Translations under genes and position numbers: made by a program | Assembly: GCF_014647795.1 (NCBI RefSeq) | Contig: NZ_BMPW01000006.1 | Coordinates: 62,001-126,000 of the forward strand | Direction: 5' to 3' | DNA length: 64,000 nucleotides | Source: Actinoplanes campanulatus | Lineage (GTDB): Bacteria; Actinomycetota; Actinomycetes; Mycobacteriales; Micromonosporaceae | Shown: positions 40,385 to 49,171 of the stretch, one piece after another | How the letters are laid out: each line of letters begins with the position of its first letter | How positions within the stretch are numbered: the first letter of the stretch is position 1 | The notes under the pieces: model-generated | The model's input: only the letters and a program-made list of their open reading frames with translations | What the model was told of the DNA's origin: nothing | Database searches by the model: none

Positions 40385-41256
40385 TGTACAGCCTGGTCAG
40401 CGCCCCCGTTCTGGGCTTCGATCTGACCCGCCTCGAGGGCGGGCCGGCCGCGGCCGAGGTCCTGCTGCGCGCGTTGCGCCTGCAGGCCGGGGACCTACCG
40501 GTGCTCGCCGAGCGGCTGCCCGACGAGGAGGTCCGCGGACCGCTCTGGGTGGAGGTGGAGAGCGCCGCCCGCCGTATGCCGTCGCTCAAGGCGATGTCGA
40601 AAGACGACCCGGCCGGAAACCTCGCATTGGTCGAGCGCGCGCCGATCGGTACGGTCGACGCCCTGCTGACCTGCCTGCGCTACGACGTGATGTCGTGGAC
40701 CTGGGAGGGCGCCGGCCGGGCCGCCCGGCAGAGCGAGGACGCGGCAGCGGCGACCGCCCTGCTGTGTGACGCGGCGGTCGCCAGCTACCTGCGTGAGGTG
40801 CTGGACGACGACACCCGGCGACGGCTGGGCGCGGGCTGGGTGGCGGCGGTGCGGAAGCTGCCGACCGGTGCGCCGATCGACCTGGGCCCACACCACTACA
40901 CGGTGTCGTCCCTGCTCGACCGGTTGCGCACGCTGCGGACCGAGGACCGGCAACGGGTCTCGACCGCGGCCGACGACGCCCGGCGGAACACCGCCGGCTG
41001 GTCGCCCGCCGTGCATTCGGCGTCGTGGGCGGCGTACCTCTCCGATCGGGTCCGAACCGCCGCCGCGGCACAGATGCTGCTGGTCCAGGCGGTGGATACG
41101 GCCGGGATTCCGCTGGCCGACCGGGCCGGCGGGGTCTGGAACATGCTCAGCGGCGCCGTTCAGGCGCTCGTGGTCCGCGATCTGCTGGACACCGCAACGG
41201 CACACCGGTTGCTCGCACCGGTCGTGGCGGCGCTCGGTCCGGCCTGGCTCGGTTGA
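40384..41256 (+). CDS. Unrecognised protein between cheW and cheB
   Basis: A 290-residue, largely helical protein without membrane segments, signal peptide or known motif. Notable pieces are FDLTRLEGGPAAAEVLLRAL at about residue 12-31, a region rich in Arg/Ala (GRAARQSEDAAAATALL, about 108-124) and VSSLLDRLRTLRTEDRQRV (about 178-196). Codon use and GC look like the neighbours. Its start shares a base with the cheW stop and cheB follows 13 bases after its stop, so a function in this chemosensory pathway is inferred. It does not look like CheD, CheZ, CheV or a receptor. Confidence 0.75.
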   Translation: MYSLVSAPVLGFDLTRLEGGPAAAEVLLRALRLQAGDLPVLAERLPDEEVRGPLWVEVESAARRMPSLKAMSKDDPAGNLALVERAPIGTVDALLTCLRYDVMSWTWEGAGRAARQSEDAAAATALLCDAAVASYLREVLDDDTRRRLGAGWVAAVRKLPTGAPIDLGPHHYTVSSLLDRLRTLRTEDRQRVSTAADDARRNTAGWSPAVHSASWAAYLSDRVRTAAAAQMLLVQAVDTAGIPLADRAGGVWNMLSGAVQALVVRDLLDTATAHRLLAPVVAALGPAWLG

Positions 41257-41269
41257 AGGGAGTGGTCGA

Positions 41270-42427
41270 ATGATCTCGGTTCTCGTCGTCGACGATTCCG
41301 TCGTGGTTCGTCGGCTGATCGTCGACGCTCTCGGGGAAGCGCCGGGCATTCAGGTGGTCGGCACGGCCGCGAACGGTCTGCTCGCCCAGGCGAAGATCGA
41401 TCAGCTCAAACCCGACGTGATCACCATGGATATCGAGATGCCGCAGATGGACGGCATCGAGGCAGTCCGTGAGCTGCGCAAACGGCACAGCACGCCGGTG
41501 ATCATGTTCAGTACGCTCTCCGCCGCGGGCGCGAACGCCACCCTGGAGGCACTGGCCGCCGGTGCGACCGACTACGTCACCAAGCCCAGCAACGTGGGCT
41601 CGGTGGCGGAGTCCATCGCGGCGGTGCGCCAGCAGCTCGTACCCAAGATCCAGGTGCTCGGCGGGCGCCGCCGCCCGCCGGCCGGGCCACCCCTGCGAGG
41701 CACGTCGCCGGCGGGCCTCCGTCCCGGCGCCGCGCCGATGCGGCCCGGTGGTCTACCGGCCGCGGCCGGGCGCCCCGCGGCCAATGGACCCGTGCCGGTC
41801 CGGCCGGCCGTCCGTCGCGCCCCGGGCGGGAAGATCGACATTCTGGCGATCGGCTCCTCGACCGGTGGGCCGGACGCGCTCACCAAGGTCCTTCTCGGGT
41901 TGCCGACCGATCTGCCGGTCCCGATCGTGATCACGCAGCACATGCCGCCGGTCTTCACCAAGATGTTCGCCGAACGCCTGGACCGGAGCACCCCGCTCCG
42001 GGTGCTGGAGGCGGGCGAGGGCATGGAGCTCGCGGCCGGCACGGTCTACATCGCCCCGGGCGATCGTCATCTGGTCTTCGAGCGTCGCGGCACCACCACC
42101 GTCACCCAGCTCAGCGGGGCGCCGCCGGAGAACTCCTGCCGCCCGGCCGTGGACGTGATGTTTCGTTCGGTGGCGGCGCTGTACGGCGGCTTGGCATACG
42201 CGGCCGTGCTTACCGGAATGGGACAAGACGGACGGAGTGGTGCGAAGGTGCTACGCGACTCGGGTGCCGAGGTGCTGGCGCAGGACGAGGCGAGTTCGGT
42301 GGTCTGGGGCATGCCCGGCGCCGTGGTCGGTGCGGGACTGGCGGACGAGGTCCTGCCCCTGGACCGGATCGCGACCGCGCTGCTCAACCGGGTACGGGTG
42401 GGCCGGACGGCGGCGGTGGCCCGATGA
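41270..42427 (+). CDS. cheB: Chemotaxis methylesterase CheB
   Basis: A 385-residue CheB: receiver domain (1-120; phospho-acceptor Asp54), a long Pro/Gly/Arg-rich linker (about 128-185) and the methylesterase domain (about 190-380). Catalytic residues are visible in GSSTGGP (Ser), TQHMPP (His) and GMGQDG (Asp). It demethylates receptors and sets adaptation opposite CheR. The ATG at 41270 has GAAGGGAGTGG upstream. Its end overlaps cheR by 4 bases. Confidence 0.95.
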   Translation: MISVLVVDDSVVVRRLIVDALGEAPGIQVVGTAANGLLAQAKIDQLKPDVITMDIEMPQMDGIEAVRELRKRHSTPVIMFSTLSAAGANATLEALAAGATDYVTKPSNVGSVAESIAAVRQQLVPKIQVLGGRRRPPAGPPLRGTSPAGLRPGAAPMRPGGLPAAAGRPAANGPVPVRPAVRRAPGGKIDILAIGSSTGGPDALTKVLLGLPTDLPVPIVITQHMPPVFTKMFAERLDRSTPLRVLEAGEGMELAAGTVYIAPGDRHLVFERRGTTTVTQLSGAPPENSCRPAVDVMFRSVAALYGGLAYAAVLTGMGQDGRSGAKVLRDSGAEVLAQDEASSVVWGMPGAVVGAGLADEVLPLDRIATALLNRVRVGRTAAVAR

Positions 42428-43269
42428 CACTTTCCCAAGCGGAGTTCGCCTTCGTCTCCAACCTGGTGCGCAAGGAGGCATCGATCGTCCTTGCGCCGGG
42501 GAAGGAGTACCTGGTCGAGGCCCGGCTCATCCCGGTGGCCCGGGCGGTCGGGGCGGCGAACGTCAACGACTTCATCGGCGACCTGCAGAAGCGGCCCGAC
42601 CCGGCCCATCAGATCAGGATCATCGATGCGTTGACCACCAACGAGACGTCGTTCTTCCGGGACCGGGAGCCGTTCTCGGCGCTCACCGACGTGGTGCTGC
42701 CCGAGCTGATCAAGTCCCGGTCGGCGGTGCGCAAACTCCGCTTCTGGTCGGCCGCCAGCTCCAGTGGGCAGGAGGCGTACAGCCTGGCCATCACGCTCCA
42801 GGAGACGCTGCCGACCGGCTGGACCTACGAGATCCTCGGAACCGACATCTCCACCGCGATGGTGGAACGCGCCAACAAGGCCGAGTACAGCCAGGTCGAG
42901 GTGAACCGCGGCTTGGCGGCCACCCAGCTGGTGCAGTACTTCGAACGGGCCGGCGCGCACTGGCGGGTCATTCCCGCGCTGCGCAGGAACGTCTCGTTCA
43001 AGCACATGAGTCTCACGGCGCCGTTCCCGCCGATGCAGCCGTTCGACGTGATCTTTCTGCGCAACGTCCTCATCTACTTCGATGTGGCCACCAAGCGCCA
43101 GGTCCTGCGGAACGCCTCGAAGATCCTGCGCCCGGACGGCCTGCTCTTCCTCGGCGCGGCCGAGACCACGATCGGAATCGACGACAACTACGAGCGAGTG
43201 GCCGCCGGCCGCACCTCTGCCTACCGGACTCGTACTGCGGCGCCCGTCGGCGCCGCGAGAAGGGGATGA
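42424..43269 (+). CDS. cheR: Chemotaxis methyltransferase CheR
   Basis: A 281-residue CheR with the N-terminal helical domain (1-70) and the SAM-binding fold (FWSAASSSGQEAYSLAITL at about 100, ILGTDISTAMVERA at about 138, DVIFLRNVLIYFD at about 207). It methylates receptor glutamates using S-adenosylmethionine. Overlaps cheB and is followed at once by cheY. Confidence 0.95.
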   Translation: MTLSQAEFAFVSNLVRKEASIVLAPGKEYLVEARLIPVARAVGAANVNDFIGDLQKRPDPAHQIRIIDALTTNETSFFRDREPFSALTDVVLPELIKSRSAVRKLRFWSAASSSGQEAYSLAITLQETLPTGWTYEILGTDISTAMVERANKAEYSQVEVNRGLAATQLVQYFERAGAHWRVIPALRRNVSFKHMSLTAPFPPMQPFDVIFLRNVLIYFDVATKRQVLRNASKILRPDGLLFLGAAETTIGIDDNYERVAAGRTSAYRTRTAAPVGAARRG

Positions 43270-43274
43270 CGCCG

Positions 43275-43661
43275 ATGCGCGCCATGGTGATCGACGACTC
43301 ACGCGCAATGCGCATGATTCTCAAGCGCATCGTCACGAAGCTCAACTTCGAGGCGGTGGAGGCCGGGGACGGCAAGGAGGCGCTGGACCTTCTGGCCGAC
43401 ATGACCGAGGTGCCGGATCTGGCCCTCATCGACTGGAACATGCCCAACATGAACGGGCTGGAGTTCGTCACCAAGGTCCGGGCCGATCCGCGGCTCCGGG
43501 AGATGACCCTCGTGATGGTCACCACCGAGAGTGAGCAGAGCCAGATCGTCCGTGCCCTCGCGGCGGGCGCCCATGAATACGTGATCAAACCCTTCACCGA
43601 AGGGGCAATGATCGAAAAGCTGGCCCTGCTGGGCCTCGTCCCGACCGGAGCGAACTCATGA
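43275..43661 (+). CDS. cheY: Chemotaxis response regulator CheY
   Basis: A 128-residue single receiver domain with Asp53 as phospho-acceptor, the acidic pair in VIDDSR, the Thr/Ser switch in VTTES and Lys in VIKPF. It carries the signal from CheA to the flagellar switch. The ATG at 43275 is preferred to that at 43266, because GAAGGGG ends 9 bases before it; the 5-prime end lies in the cheR stop. Its stop overlaps the cheX start by 4 bases. Confidence 0.92.
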   Translation: MRAMVIDDSRAMRMILKRIVTKLNFEAVEAGDGKEALDLLADMTEVPDLALIDWNMPNMNGLEFVTKVRADPRLREMTLVMVTTESEQSQIVRALAAGAHEYVIKPFTEGAMIEKLALLGLVPTGANS

Positions 43662-44143
43662 GCATCGAAGTCGAGGTCGATGAGAGTGACCTCGCCGAGA
43701 TGGTGGAACAGGTCTGGGAGTCGTACCTGGATCCGGAGGGCGTCAGTCCCCTGATTCCGACGTACGACGAGAACCAGCCGTCCGAGGTGCACTCCTCGGT
43801 CTCGATCACCGGGTCCTGGACCGGGCATGTCGTCTACGCGTCCTCCCGCGCCGCCGCGGTGCGTGCCGCGGCAGCCTTCCTCGCCATGGATCTCGACGAG
43901 GTGAGCGAGGACGACATGTCCGACACGCTCGGCGAATTGGCCAACATCGTCGGCGGCAACGTCAAGGCGATGTTGCCGCCGGGGTCGCAGTTGTCGCTTC
44001 CGCAGGTGAACCTCACGCCGGAATCGTCGGCGCGGTTCCCGAACACCCAGCGCATCGGTGGTGTCTACGGGGTGTGGGAAGGCGAACCCGTGTCCGTTTC
44101 GATGTGGCAGAGCCGCATCGACAACAAGGAGGAGGGCGCATGA
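43658..44143 (+). CDS. cheX: CheX-like CheY-P phosphatase
   Basis: A 161-residue protein like CheX. The phosphatase helix with the ExxN signature is SDTLGELANIVGGNVKAM (about 88-105), in which Glu and Asn would position water on CheY-P. It lies between two CheY genes and overlaps both neighbours by 4 bases, so it probably dephosphorylates one or both. A dimer through the beta-sheet is usual for the family. Confidence 0.85.
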   Translation: MSIEVEVDESDLAEMVEQVWESYLDPEGVSPLIPTYDENQPSEVHSSVSITGSWTGHVVYASSRAAAVRAAAAFLAMDLDEVSEDDMSDTLGELANIVGGNVKAMLPPGSQLSLPQVNLTPESSARFPNTQRIGGVYGVWEGEPVSVSMWQSRIDNKEEGA

Positions 44144-44502
44144 AGATCCTTGTCGCTGATGACAGCCGGGTCATGCGGCAGATCGTCGTCCGGACCCTGC
44201 GCCAGGCCGGGTTCGGCGATCACGACCTGATCGAGGCGGCCGACGGGCAGCAGGCGCTCGAGATGGCCACCAAGGAGCAGCCCGATCTGATCATCTCCGA
44301 TTGGAACATGCCGCACCTGACCGGCATCGACGTGCTGCGTCGCCTCCGTGGCGCCGGCAACAAGGTCAAGTTCGGCTTCGTGACCTCGGAGTCGACCGCT
44401 GAGATGAAGACGGCTGCCGAGGAAGCGGGCGCGGACTTCTTCATCATCAAACCCTTTACGGCTGAGCGATTCGACGAAGTGTTCGCTCCTATCCTGGGAT
44501 AA
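44140..44502 (+). CDS. Second CheY-type response regulator
   Basis: A 120-residue single receiver domain, with Asp54 as phospho-acceptor, VADDSR acidic pair, switch residue in VTSES and Lys in IIKPF. It is as complete as the first CheY and could be a phosphate sink or a second output. The start is fixed by the 4-base overlap with cheX. The third CheC/X-like gene follows 7 bases after its stop. Confidence 0.92.
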   Translation: MKILVADDSRVMRQIVVRTLRQAGFGDHDLIEAADGQQALEMATKEQPDLIISDWNMPHLTGIDVLRRLRGAGNKVKFGFVTSESTAEMKTAAEEAGADFFIIKPFTAERFDEVFAPILG

Positions 44503-44509
44503 TCACGAC

Positions 44510-44998
44510 ATGTCAGACGTATACGTTCTTCCCGGCTCTCTAGCCGTACGCAATCTGTTCGAGGATCTTCTCGGGCGAGAGGTGAACGTCAGCCCCGGTG
44601 AACCGATCGGCGCCGAGGAGGTGCCGACGTCGTCGGTGGCGGTCTTCACCGACAACCGTCAGCAGATGTACGCGGCGCTCGCCCTGGATCTCAGCCTCGC
44701 CGCCAACGCCGGTGCCGCCCTCGGCCTGCTGCCGGCAGGCGCCGCCGAGGACGCGATCGACGAGAAGGAACTCTTCCCCAACCTCGCGGAGAACGTCTTC
44801 GAGCTGTGCAACATCTTCACCAGCCTCCTCAACAAGGAGGGCGCCAAGCACATCAAGCTCTACCAGGTGATCTACCCGAAGCAGGATCTCCCGGCCGACG
44901 TCCGTGCGATCCTCCTGTCCCTCGGGCGCCGGCTGGACCTCACGGTCGAGGTCACCCGCTATGGGAAGGGCAAGCTCAGCCTGGCTCTCGCACCCTGA
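44510..44998 (+). CDS. Divergent CheC/CheX-like protein
   Basis: A 162-residue protein with the layout of the gene at 43658. The segment ELFPNLAENVFELCNIFTSL (about 85-104) aligns with the phosphatase helix of CheX and keeps the ExxN pair (ELCN). The remainder is poorly conserved. It is the last gene of the chemotaxis operon, before a strong terminator. It may be a second CheY-P phosphatase or a switch-associated protein; the call rests on the helix pattern only. Confidence 0.55.
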   Translation: MSDVYVLPGSLAVRNLFEDLLGREVNVSPGEPIGAEEVPTSSVAVFTDNRQQMYAALALDLSLAANAGAALGLLPAGAAEDAIDEKELFPNLAENVFELCNIFTSLLNKEGAKHIKLYQVIYPKQDLPADVRAILLSLGRRLDLTVEVTRYGKGKLSLALAP

Positions 44999-45032
44999 CC
45001 CACAAGGCGTACAGAACTGAAGAACCTGACAT

Positions 45033-45060
45033 TGCGGGCCCGCCGATCGGCGGGCCCGCA
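45033..45060 (+). terminator. Terminator of the chemotaxis operon
   Basis: A perfect 28-base palindrome (TGCGGGCCCGCC and complement around GATC) followed by AATTTGTT, 34 bases after the last gene. Confidence 0.85.
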
Positions 45061-45087
45061 AATTTGTTCCCGGGACCTGATTTGCAA

Positions 45088-45113
45088 CTAAGCAAAGCCG
45101 GGGCCGGGCCGAA
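45088..45113 (+). promoter_or_regulatory. FliA-type promoter of flgD
   Basis: CTAA (45088-45091), 16-base spacer, GCCGAA (45108-45113); the pattern CTCA-N15-17-GCCGAA is what I recall for FliA-family sigma factors of Actinoplanes. It lies 36 bases before the flgD start. Confidence 0.7.
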
Positions 45114-45149
45114 GCTTAGGTTGAGCCAGCTACGGGACAGGAGAAGTCG

Positions 45150-45581
45150 ATGACCTCACCGATGTCCGGACCCACCGGCGCCGATGCCTATCAGGGAGTG
45201 GCCGCGGCAAACGCGGCCGCGGCCAAGAGCAAGACGCTCGCCGACAAGGACACGTTCATGAAGCTCCTCGTCGCGCAGCTGAAATACCAGGATCCCACCA
45301 AGCCCGCCGACTCCACCGCCTTCATGGCGCAGACCGCCCAGTTCACTCAGGTCGAGAAGCTTGAGGACATGGTCGAGATGCTGCAGTCGCAGCGCATGAT
45401 CGGTGCCAGTTCACTGGTCGGCAAGACGGTCAACTACCAGGACGAGTTCGGTATGCCACAGACCGGTGTGATCACCTCAGCGAAGCTCAACGGAGACAGC
45501 GAACCGACGCTCCGGGTCGGGAACACGGATGTACAGCTGTCCAGGGTCACGGAAATCATGACCGACGCCAAGACCGCCTAG
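45150..45581 (+). CDS. flgD: Hook-capping protein FlgD
   Basis: A 143-residue FlgD, short like those of Gram-positive bacteria, with the conserved DKDTFMKLLVAQLKYQDPTK (about 31-50) and the C-terminal GSTSLVGKTV-like part (ASSLVGKTVNYQDE). It caps the growing hook so that FlgE can assemble. The ATG has GGAGAAG upstream. flgE follows 35 bases after the stop. Confidence 0.94.
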   Translation: MTSPMSGPTGADAYQGVAAANAAAAKSKTLADKDTFMKLLVAQLKYQDPTKPADSTAFMAQTAQFTQVEKLEDMVEMLQSQRMIGASSLVGKTVNYQDEFGMPQTGVITSAKLNGDSEPTLRVGNTDVQLSRVTEIMTDAKTA

Positions 45582-45616
45582 TCCGTCTCCTTTCCAGCTC
45601 TCCTAAGGACTTCTTT

Positions 45617-46870
45617 ATGCTGCGTTCCCTTTACTCCGGCATCAGCGGCCTCAACGCCCACCAGCGAATGATCGACGTGACCGGCAACAACATCGCGAAC
45701 GTCAACACGGCCGGCTACAAGTCGTCCCAGATCCAGTTCACCGACACGCTGAGCCAGATGATGTACGCGGCCGGCTCCCCACAGGGCGGTCAGGGTGGCA
45801 CCAACCCCGCCCAGGTCGGTCTCGGCGTCAAGGTCAGCGCCATCAATACGAACTTCGCCCAGGGTTCGACACAGACCACCGGCCGATCCGGCGACATGCT
45901 GATCCAGGGCGACGGCTTCTTCGTCACCCGTAGTGGCAACGAGATGCTCTACACCCGGGCCGGCTCGTTCTCCGTCGACGCGAACGGAACACTTGTCACC
46001 AGCAGCGGTGAGCCGATCCAGGGTTGGACCGGGGTGAACGGCGTGGTCAACTCGGCCGGGCAGCCGGGCGACATCCGGATGCCGGTGGGCGCCTCGATCC
46101 CGCCGGCGAGGACCTCCCAGATGGGGCTCAAGGGCAATCTGAGCAGTGACGTGCCGCCTCCCCCGGCGGTCGACGACGTCGTGACCATCCCGGTCAGGGT
46201 CTACGACAACAGTGGTGCGACCAGCACCGCCACCGTCGAATTCAGACGGGACACCACCGCCGTCCCGGCATCGACGGACTGGACGGTGACCCTCACCAAG
46301 GCGGACGGCACCGTCGTGGGCGCGCCGGTGACCCTCGACATGGCGTCCGGCAGGCCCGGCGCGGGCACCATGCCACCCATGGACGCCGAGGGCAATATCG
46401 TCTTCGATCTCGGCGGCCCTGACGAGTACAAAGTCAACGTCTCCGACATGACCATGTACTCGGGCCAGTCCGACGCCCGGGTGTTCAGCACCGACGGCCA
46501 GACGGCCGGCACGCTGACGTCGACCGGGTTCACGGTCTCCAACACCGGTGAGATCGTCGGTGTCTTCAGCAACGGCCTCAAGCAGGTGCTCGGTCAGGTC
46601 GCCGTGGCCACCTTCACCAACCCCAACGGTCTGGAGAAGGTCGGCAACTCGCAATTCCGGAGCACGGTCAACTCCGGGTACGCCCAGGTCGGCGAGGCGG
46701 GTTCCGGCGGCATGGGCCAACTCGTCGGCGGCGCGCTGGAGATGTCGAACGTCGACCTCGCCCAGGAGTTCACCAATCTGGTCGTCGCCCAGCGCGGCTT
46801 CCAGGCGAACTCCCGCATCATCACCACCTCCGACGAACTCCTTCAGGAACTCGTCAGCATGAAGCGTTAA
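45617..46870 (+). CDS. flgE: Flagellar hook protein FlgE
   Basis: A 417-residue hook protein with the conserved rod/hook N-terminus (LYSGISGLNAHQRMIDVTGN, NIANVNTAGYKSS) and C-terminus (SNVDLAQEFTNLVVAQRGFQ, ANSRIITTSDELLQELV) and a variable middle part exposed on the hook. It forms the universal joint between motor and filament. The ATG follows TAAGGA. Confidence 0.96.
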   Translation: MLRSLYSGISGLNAHQRMIDVTGNNIANVNTAGYKSSQIQFTDTLSQMMYAAGSPQGGQGGTNPAQVGLGVKVSAINTNFAQGSTQTTGRSGDMLIQGDGFFVTRSGNEMLYTRAGSFSVDANGTLVTSSGEPIQGWTGVNGVVNSAGQPGDIRMPVGASIPPARTSQMGLKGNLSSDVPPPPAVDDVVTIPVRVYDNSGATSTATVEFRRDTTAVPASTDWTVTLTKADGTVVGAPVTLDMASGRPGAGTMPPMDAEGNIVFDLGGPDEYKVNVSDMTMYSGQSDARVFSTDGQTAGTLTSTGFTVSNTGEIVGVFSNGLKQVLGQVAVATFTNPNGLEKVGNSQFRSTVNSGYAQVGEAGSGGMGQLVGGALEMSNVDLAQEFTNLVVAQRGFQANSRIITTSDELLQELVSMKR

Positions 46871-46890
46871 ACCGGCACCCGAGCCAGGCC

Positions 46891-46922
46891 GGCCGGGATG
46901 GGCATTCGTGCCCGTCCCGGCC
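46891..46922 (+). terminator. Terminator after flgE
   Basis: 13-bp stem GGCCGGGATGGGC/GCCCGTCCCGGCC (one G-T pair) with loop ATTCGT, followed by GTTTCC, 20 bases after the stop. Confidence 0.75.
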
Positions 46923-46977
46923 GTTTCCGTACCCGCTTCCGGGCCGCTGTTCGCACCCGGATAGCGACCGCCTTTAA

Positions 46978-47004
46978 CTCATAGGCAACCGGCGGTCAGC
47001 CGAA
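46978..47004 (+). promoter_or_regulatory. FliA-type promoter of flbD-motAB
   Basis: CTCA (46978-46981), 17-base spacer, GCCGAA (46999-47004), 60 bases before the flbD start; exact match to the suspected consensus. Confidence 0.78.
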
Positions 47005-47064
47005 TTGACATGTGTCGGGCCACGGACGGTCCAACCAGCCGAAGACGTACCAAGGACGGATGTC

Positions 47065-47346
47065 GTGATCCTCGTAACCCGCATCAATGGCGCCGTGTTC
47101 GCACTGAACCCGGACCTGGTCGAGCGCGTCGACTGCACGCCCGACACGGTCGTCACCCTGGTGGACGGCACCAAGTACATCGTCGCCGAGTCCGTGCCCG
47201 AATTCATCGACTCGGTGCGTCACTACCGCGCTTCTCTGATCGCCCAGGCCAGCCGCCTGGAGCCCGAGCCCGCAATCAGCTCCTCGTCTGCCCTGGACAG
47301 CGAACTCGAAGCCAAGGTGCTCCCGATGCACCGGAAGGAACGCTGA
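47065..47346 (+). CDS. flbD: Flagellar protein FlbD
   Basis: A 93-residue protein of the FlbD family found between flgE and motA in Gram-positive flagellar operons (MILVTRINGAVFALNPDLVE, then TVVTLVDGTKYIVAESVPEF). Function is not settled. The GTG at 47065 has AAGGACGG upstream. Its TGA shares a base with the motA ATG. Confidence 0.9.
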   Translation: MILVTRINGAVFALNPDLVERVDCTPDTVVTLVDGTKYIVAESVPEFIDSVRHYRASLIAQASRLEPEPAISSSSALDSELEAKVLPMHRKER

Positions 47347-48134
47347 TGGACCTCGCTAGCATCGTCGGTATCGTCGCCGGATTGGCGATCGTCTTCACCG
47401 TCCAAATCCTGGAGGGCGGCTCGCCCGTCTCCATCCTGCTGTTCCCGGCGATGCTGCTGGTCTTCGGCGGCGCCTTCGCGGCAGCCATGGCCGGCGGCGT
47501 CATGAAGGACGCCGGCGGTTTCATCAAACAGCTCAAGAAGGCTTTCACCAGCAAGGTCACCCCGCCCGCCGAGCTGCTCGACAGCGTGGTGAAGCTGGCC
47601 GAGCGAGCCCGCCGTGAGGGCCTGCTGGCTCTCGAGGACGCGGTCAAGACGGTCAAGCACCCGTTCCTCAAGCGGGGTCTGCAGCTGGCCATCGACGGCA
47701 CCGACCCGGACGAGCTGCACGACATCCTGCACGCCGAGGTCGCCGCCAAGAAGAAGGCCGACAAGGCCGGTGTGAAGTTCTTCGAGGGCATGGGTGGCTA
47801 CGCCCCGACGATCGGCATCATCGGCACGGTGATGGGCCTGGTCCACGTCCTGGAGAACCTGGACAAGCCGGAGACCCTCGGCCACTCGATCGCCGCCGCG
47901 TTCGTCGCGACCCTCTGGGGCGTGCTCAGCGCCAACATGATCTTCCTTCCGCTGGCCGCCCGCCTCGGTCGGCTGAGCGCGATCGAGGCCGAGGAGATGG
48001 AGCTGGTGATCGACGGTGTCCTGGCCATCCAGTCCGGCTCGAACCCGCGTCTGGTCGCCCAGAAGCTGCGCAGCCTGCTGCCGCCGGACGAGATGAAGAA
48101 GGCCGAAGCCGCATCGAGCAGGAAGGCGGCCTGA
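47346..48134 (+). CDS. motA: Flagellar stator protein MotA
   Basis: A 262-residue protein with four membrane segments (about 5-23, 30-50, 150-175, 182-205) and a large cytoplasmic loop. GGYAPTIGIIGTVMGLVHVL (about 154-173) holds the conserved Pro near the ion channel, and GVLSANMIFLPLA follows. With MotB it makes the ion-driven stator that turns the rotor. Starts in the flbD stop; motB follows 5 bases after its stop. Confidence 0.95.
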   Translation: MDLASIVGIVAGLAIVFTVQILEGGSPVSILLFPAMLLVFGGAFAAAMAGGVMKDAGGFIKQLKKAFTSKVTPPAELLDSVVKLAERARREGLLALEDAVKTVKHPFLKRGLQLAIDGTDPDELHDILHAEVAAKKKADKAGVKFFEGMGGYAPTIGIIGTVMGLVHVLENLDKPETLGHSIAAAFVATLWGVLSANMIFLPLAARLGRLSAIEAEEMELVIDGVLAIQSGSNPRLVAQKLRSLLPPDEMKKAEAASSRKAA

Positions 48135-48139
48135 TCTAG

Positions 48140-49153
48140 ATGAGTTCCGGCGGGGGGCGTAAGCGTAAACAGAGGCACGAGGAACACGAGGAGCACGTCA
48201 ACCACGAGCGCTGGCTCGTGTCGTACGCGGACATGCTGACCCTGCTGTTCGTCCTCTTCGTGGTGCTCTTCTCGATGAGCAGCGTGGACCAGAAGAAGTT
48301 CGCCCAGCTGGCGTCCGGTCTGTCGGCCGGGTTCGGTGCCCCGACCGTCGCCTTCCAGGGCGCCAAGGCTCCGCTCGACGGTTCGGCCAACAGCGCGCAG
48401 CTGGTGCAGATCGAGCCGGGTTCCAACCCGGACGACGGCACCTCCGGCACCGATGGCATGACCCAGAAGCAGAAGGAGGCGGTCGAGCGGGCCGTCAAGG
48501 CCGAGGACCGCAAGCGGGCCACGGTCGACGCCAAGAAGGCGGCCGGGGAGGCCGAGAACCTGAAGGCGATCGAGCGGAAGATCGCCGACGCGCTCGCCGG
48601 GCAGAAGCTGCTCAACAGCGCGAAGTTCACCATCGACCAGCGCGGCCTGGTGGTCACCATCGTCACCAACGAGGTGGTCTTCGCCGGCAACCGTGCCGAG
48701 CTGCAGAAGGGCGGCGAGAAGATTCTGAACGCGATCGCCCCGACGCTGGTGAAGCTGCCGAACAACATCGAGGTGGACGGCCACACCAACCAGCTCAGGT
48801 CGAAGACCACCTTCTACCCGAGCGGCTGGGAGCTCTCCGCGGCCCGCGCCTCGACCACGGTCCGGTTCCTCACCGACCACGGCGTGGCGAAGAAGCGGCT
48901 CACCGCGGTGGGCTTCTCCGACACCAAGCCGCTCATCGACCCGAAGGACCCCCGCTCGATCACCCAGAACCGCCGGGTGGACGTCGTCGTCCTGACCCAG
49001 CTCACGGCCGCGCAGGCGGCGCTACTGCCCTCCGCGGCCGGCGCCGACGGCAAGCTGCACACCGGGCAGACCACGGCCGAGTACCTGGCGAAGGTCAACG
49101 CCGAGAAGGCCAAGAGCATCACCCCGACCACCAGCACCACTGTCCACGACTGA
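48140..49153 (+). CDS. motB: Flagellar stator protein MotB
   Basis: A 337-residue protein: basic cytoplasmic tail (1-23), one membrane helix with the ion-binding Asp31 in WLVSYADMLTLLFVLF, a plug/linker region rich in Lys/Glu (about 115-150), and an OmpA-type peptidoglycan-binding domain (about 165-285: VEVDGHTNQL-type IEVDGHTNQLRSKT, LSAARASTTVRFL, NRRVDVVVL). It anchors the stator to the cell wall. Confidence 0.95.
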   Translation: MSSGGGRKRKQRHEEHEEHVNHERWLVSYADMLTLLFVLFVVLFSMSSVDQKKFAQLASGLSAGFGAPTVAFQGAKAPLDGSANSAQLVQIEPGSNPDDGTSGTDGMTQKQKEAVERAVKAEDRKRATVDAKKAAGEAENLKAIERKIADALAGQKLLNSAKFTIDQRGLVVTIVTNEVVFAGNRAELQKGGEKILNAIAPTLVKLPNNIEVDGHTNQLRSKTTFYPSGWELSAARASTTVRFLTDHGVAKKRLTAVGFSDTKPLIDPKDPRSITQNRRVDVVVLTQLTAAQAALLPSAAGADGKLHTGQTTAEYLAKVNAEKAKSITPTTSTTVHD

Positions 49154-49171
49154 TTCCGAGGGATTCTTCTG

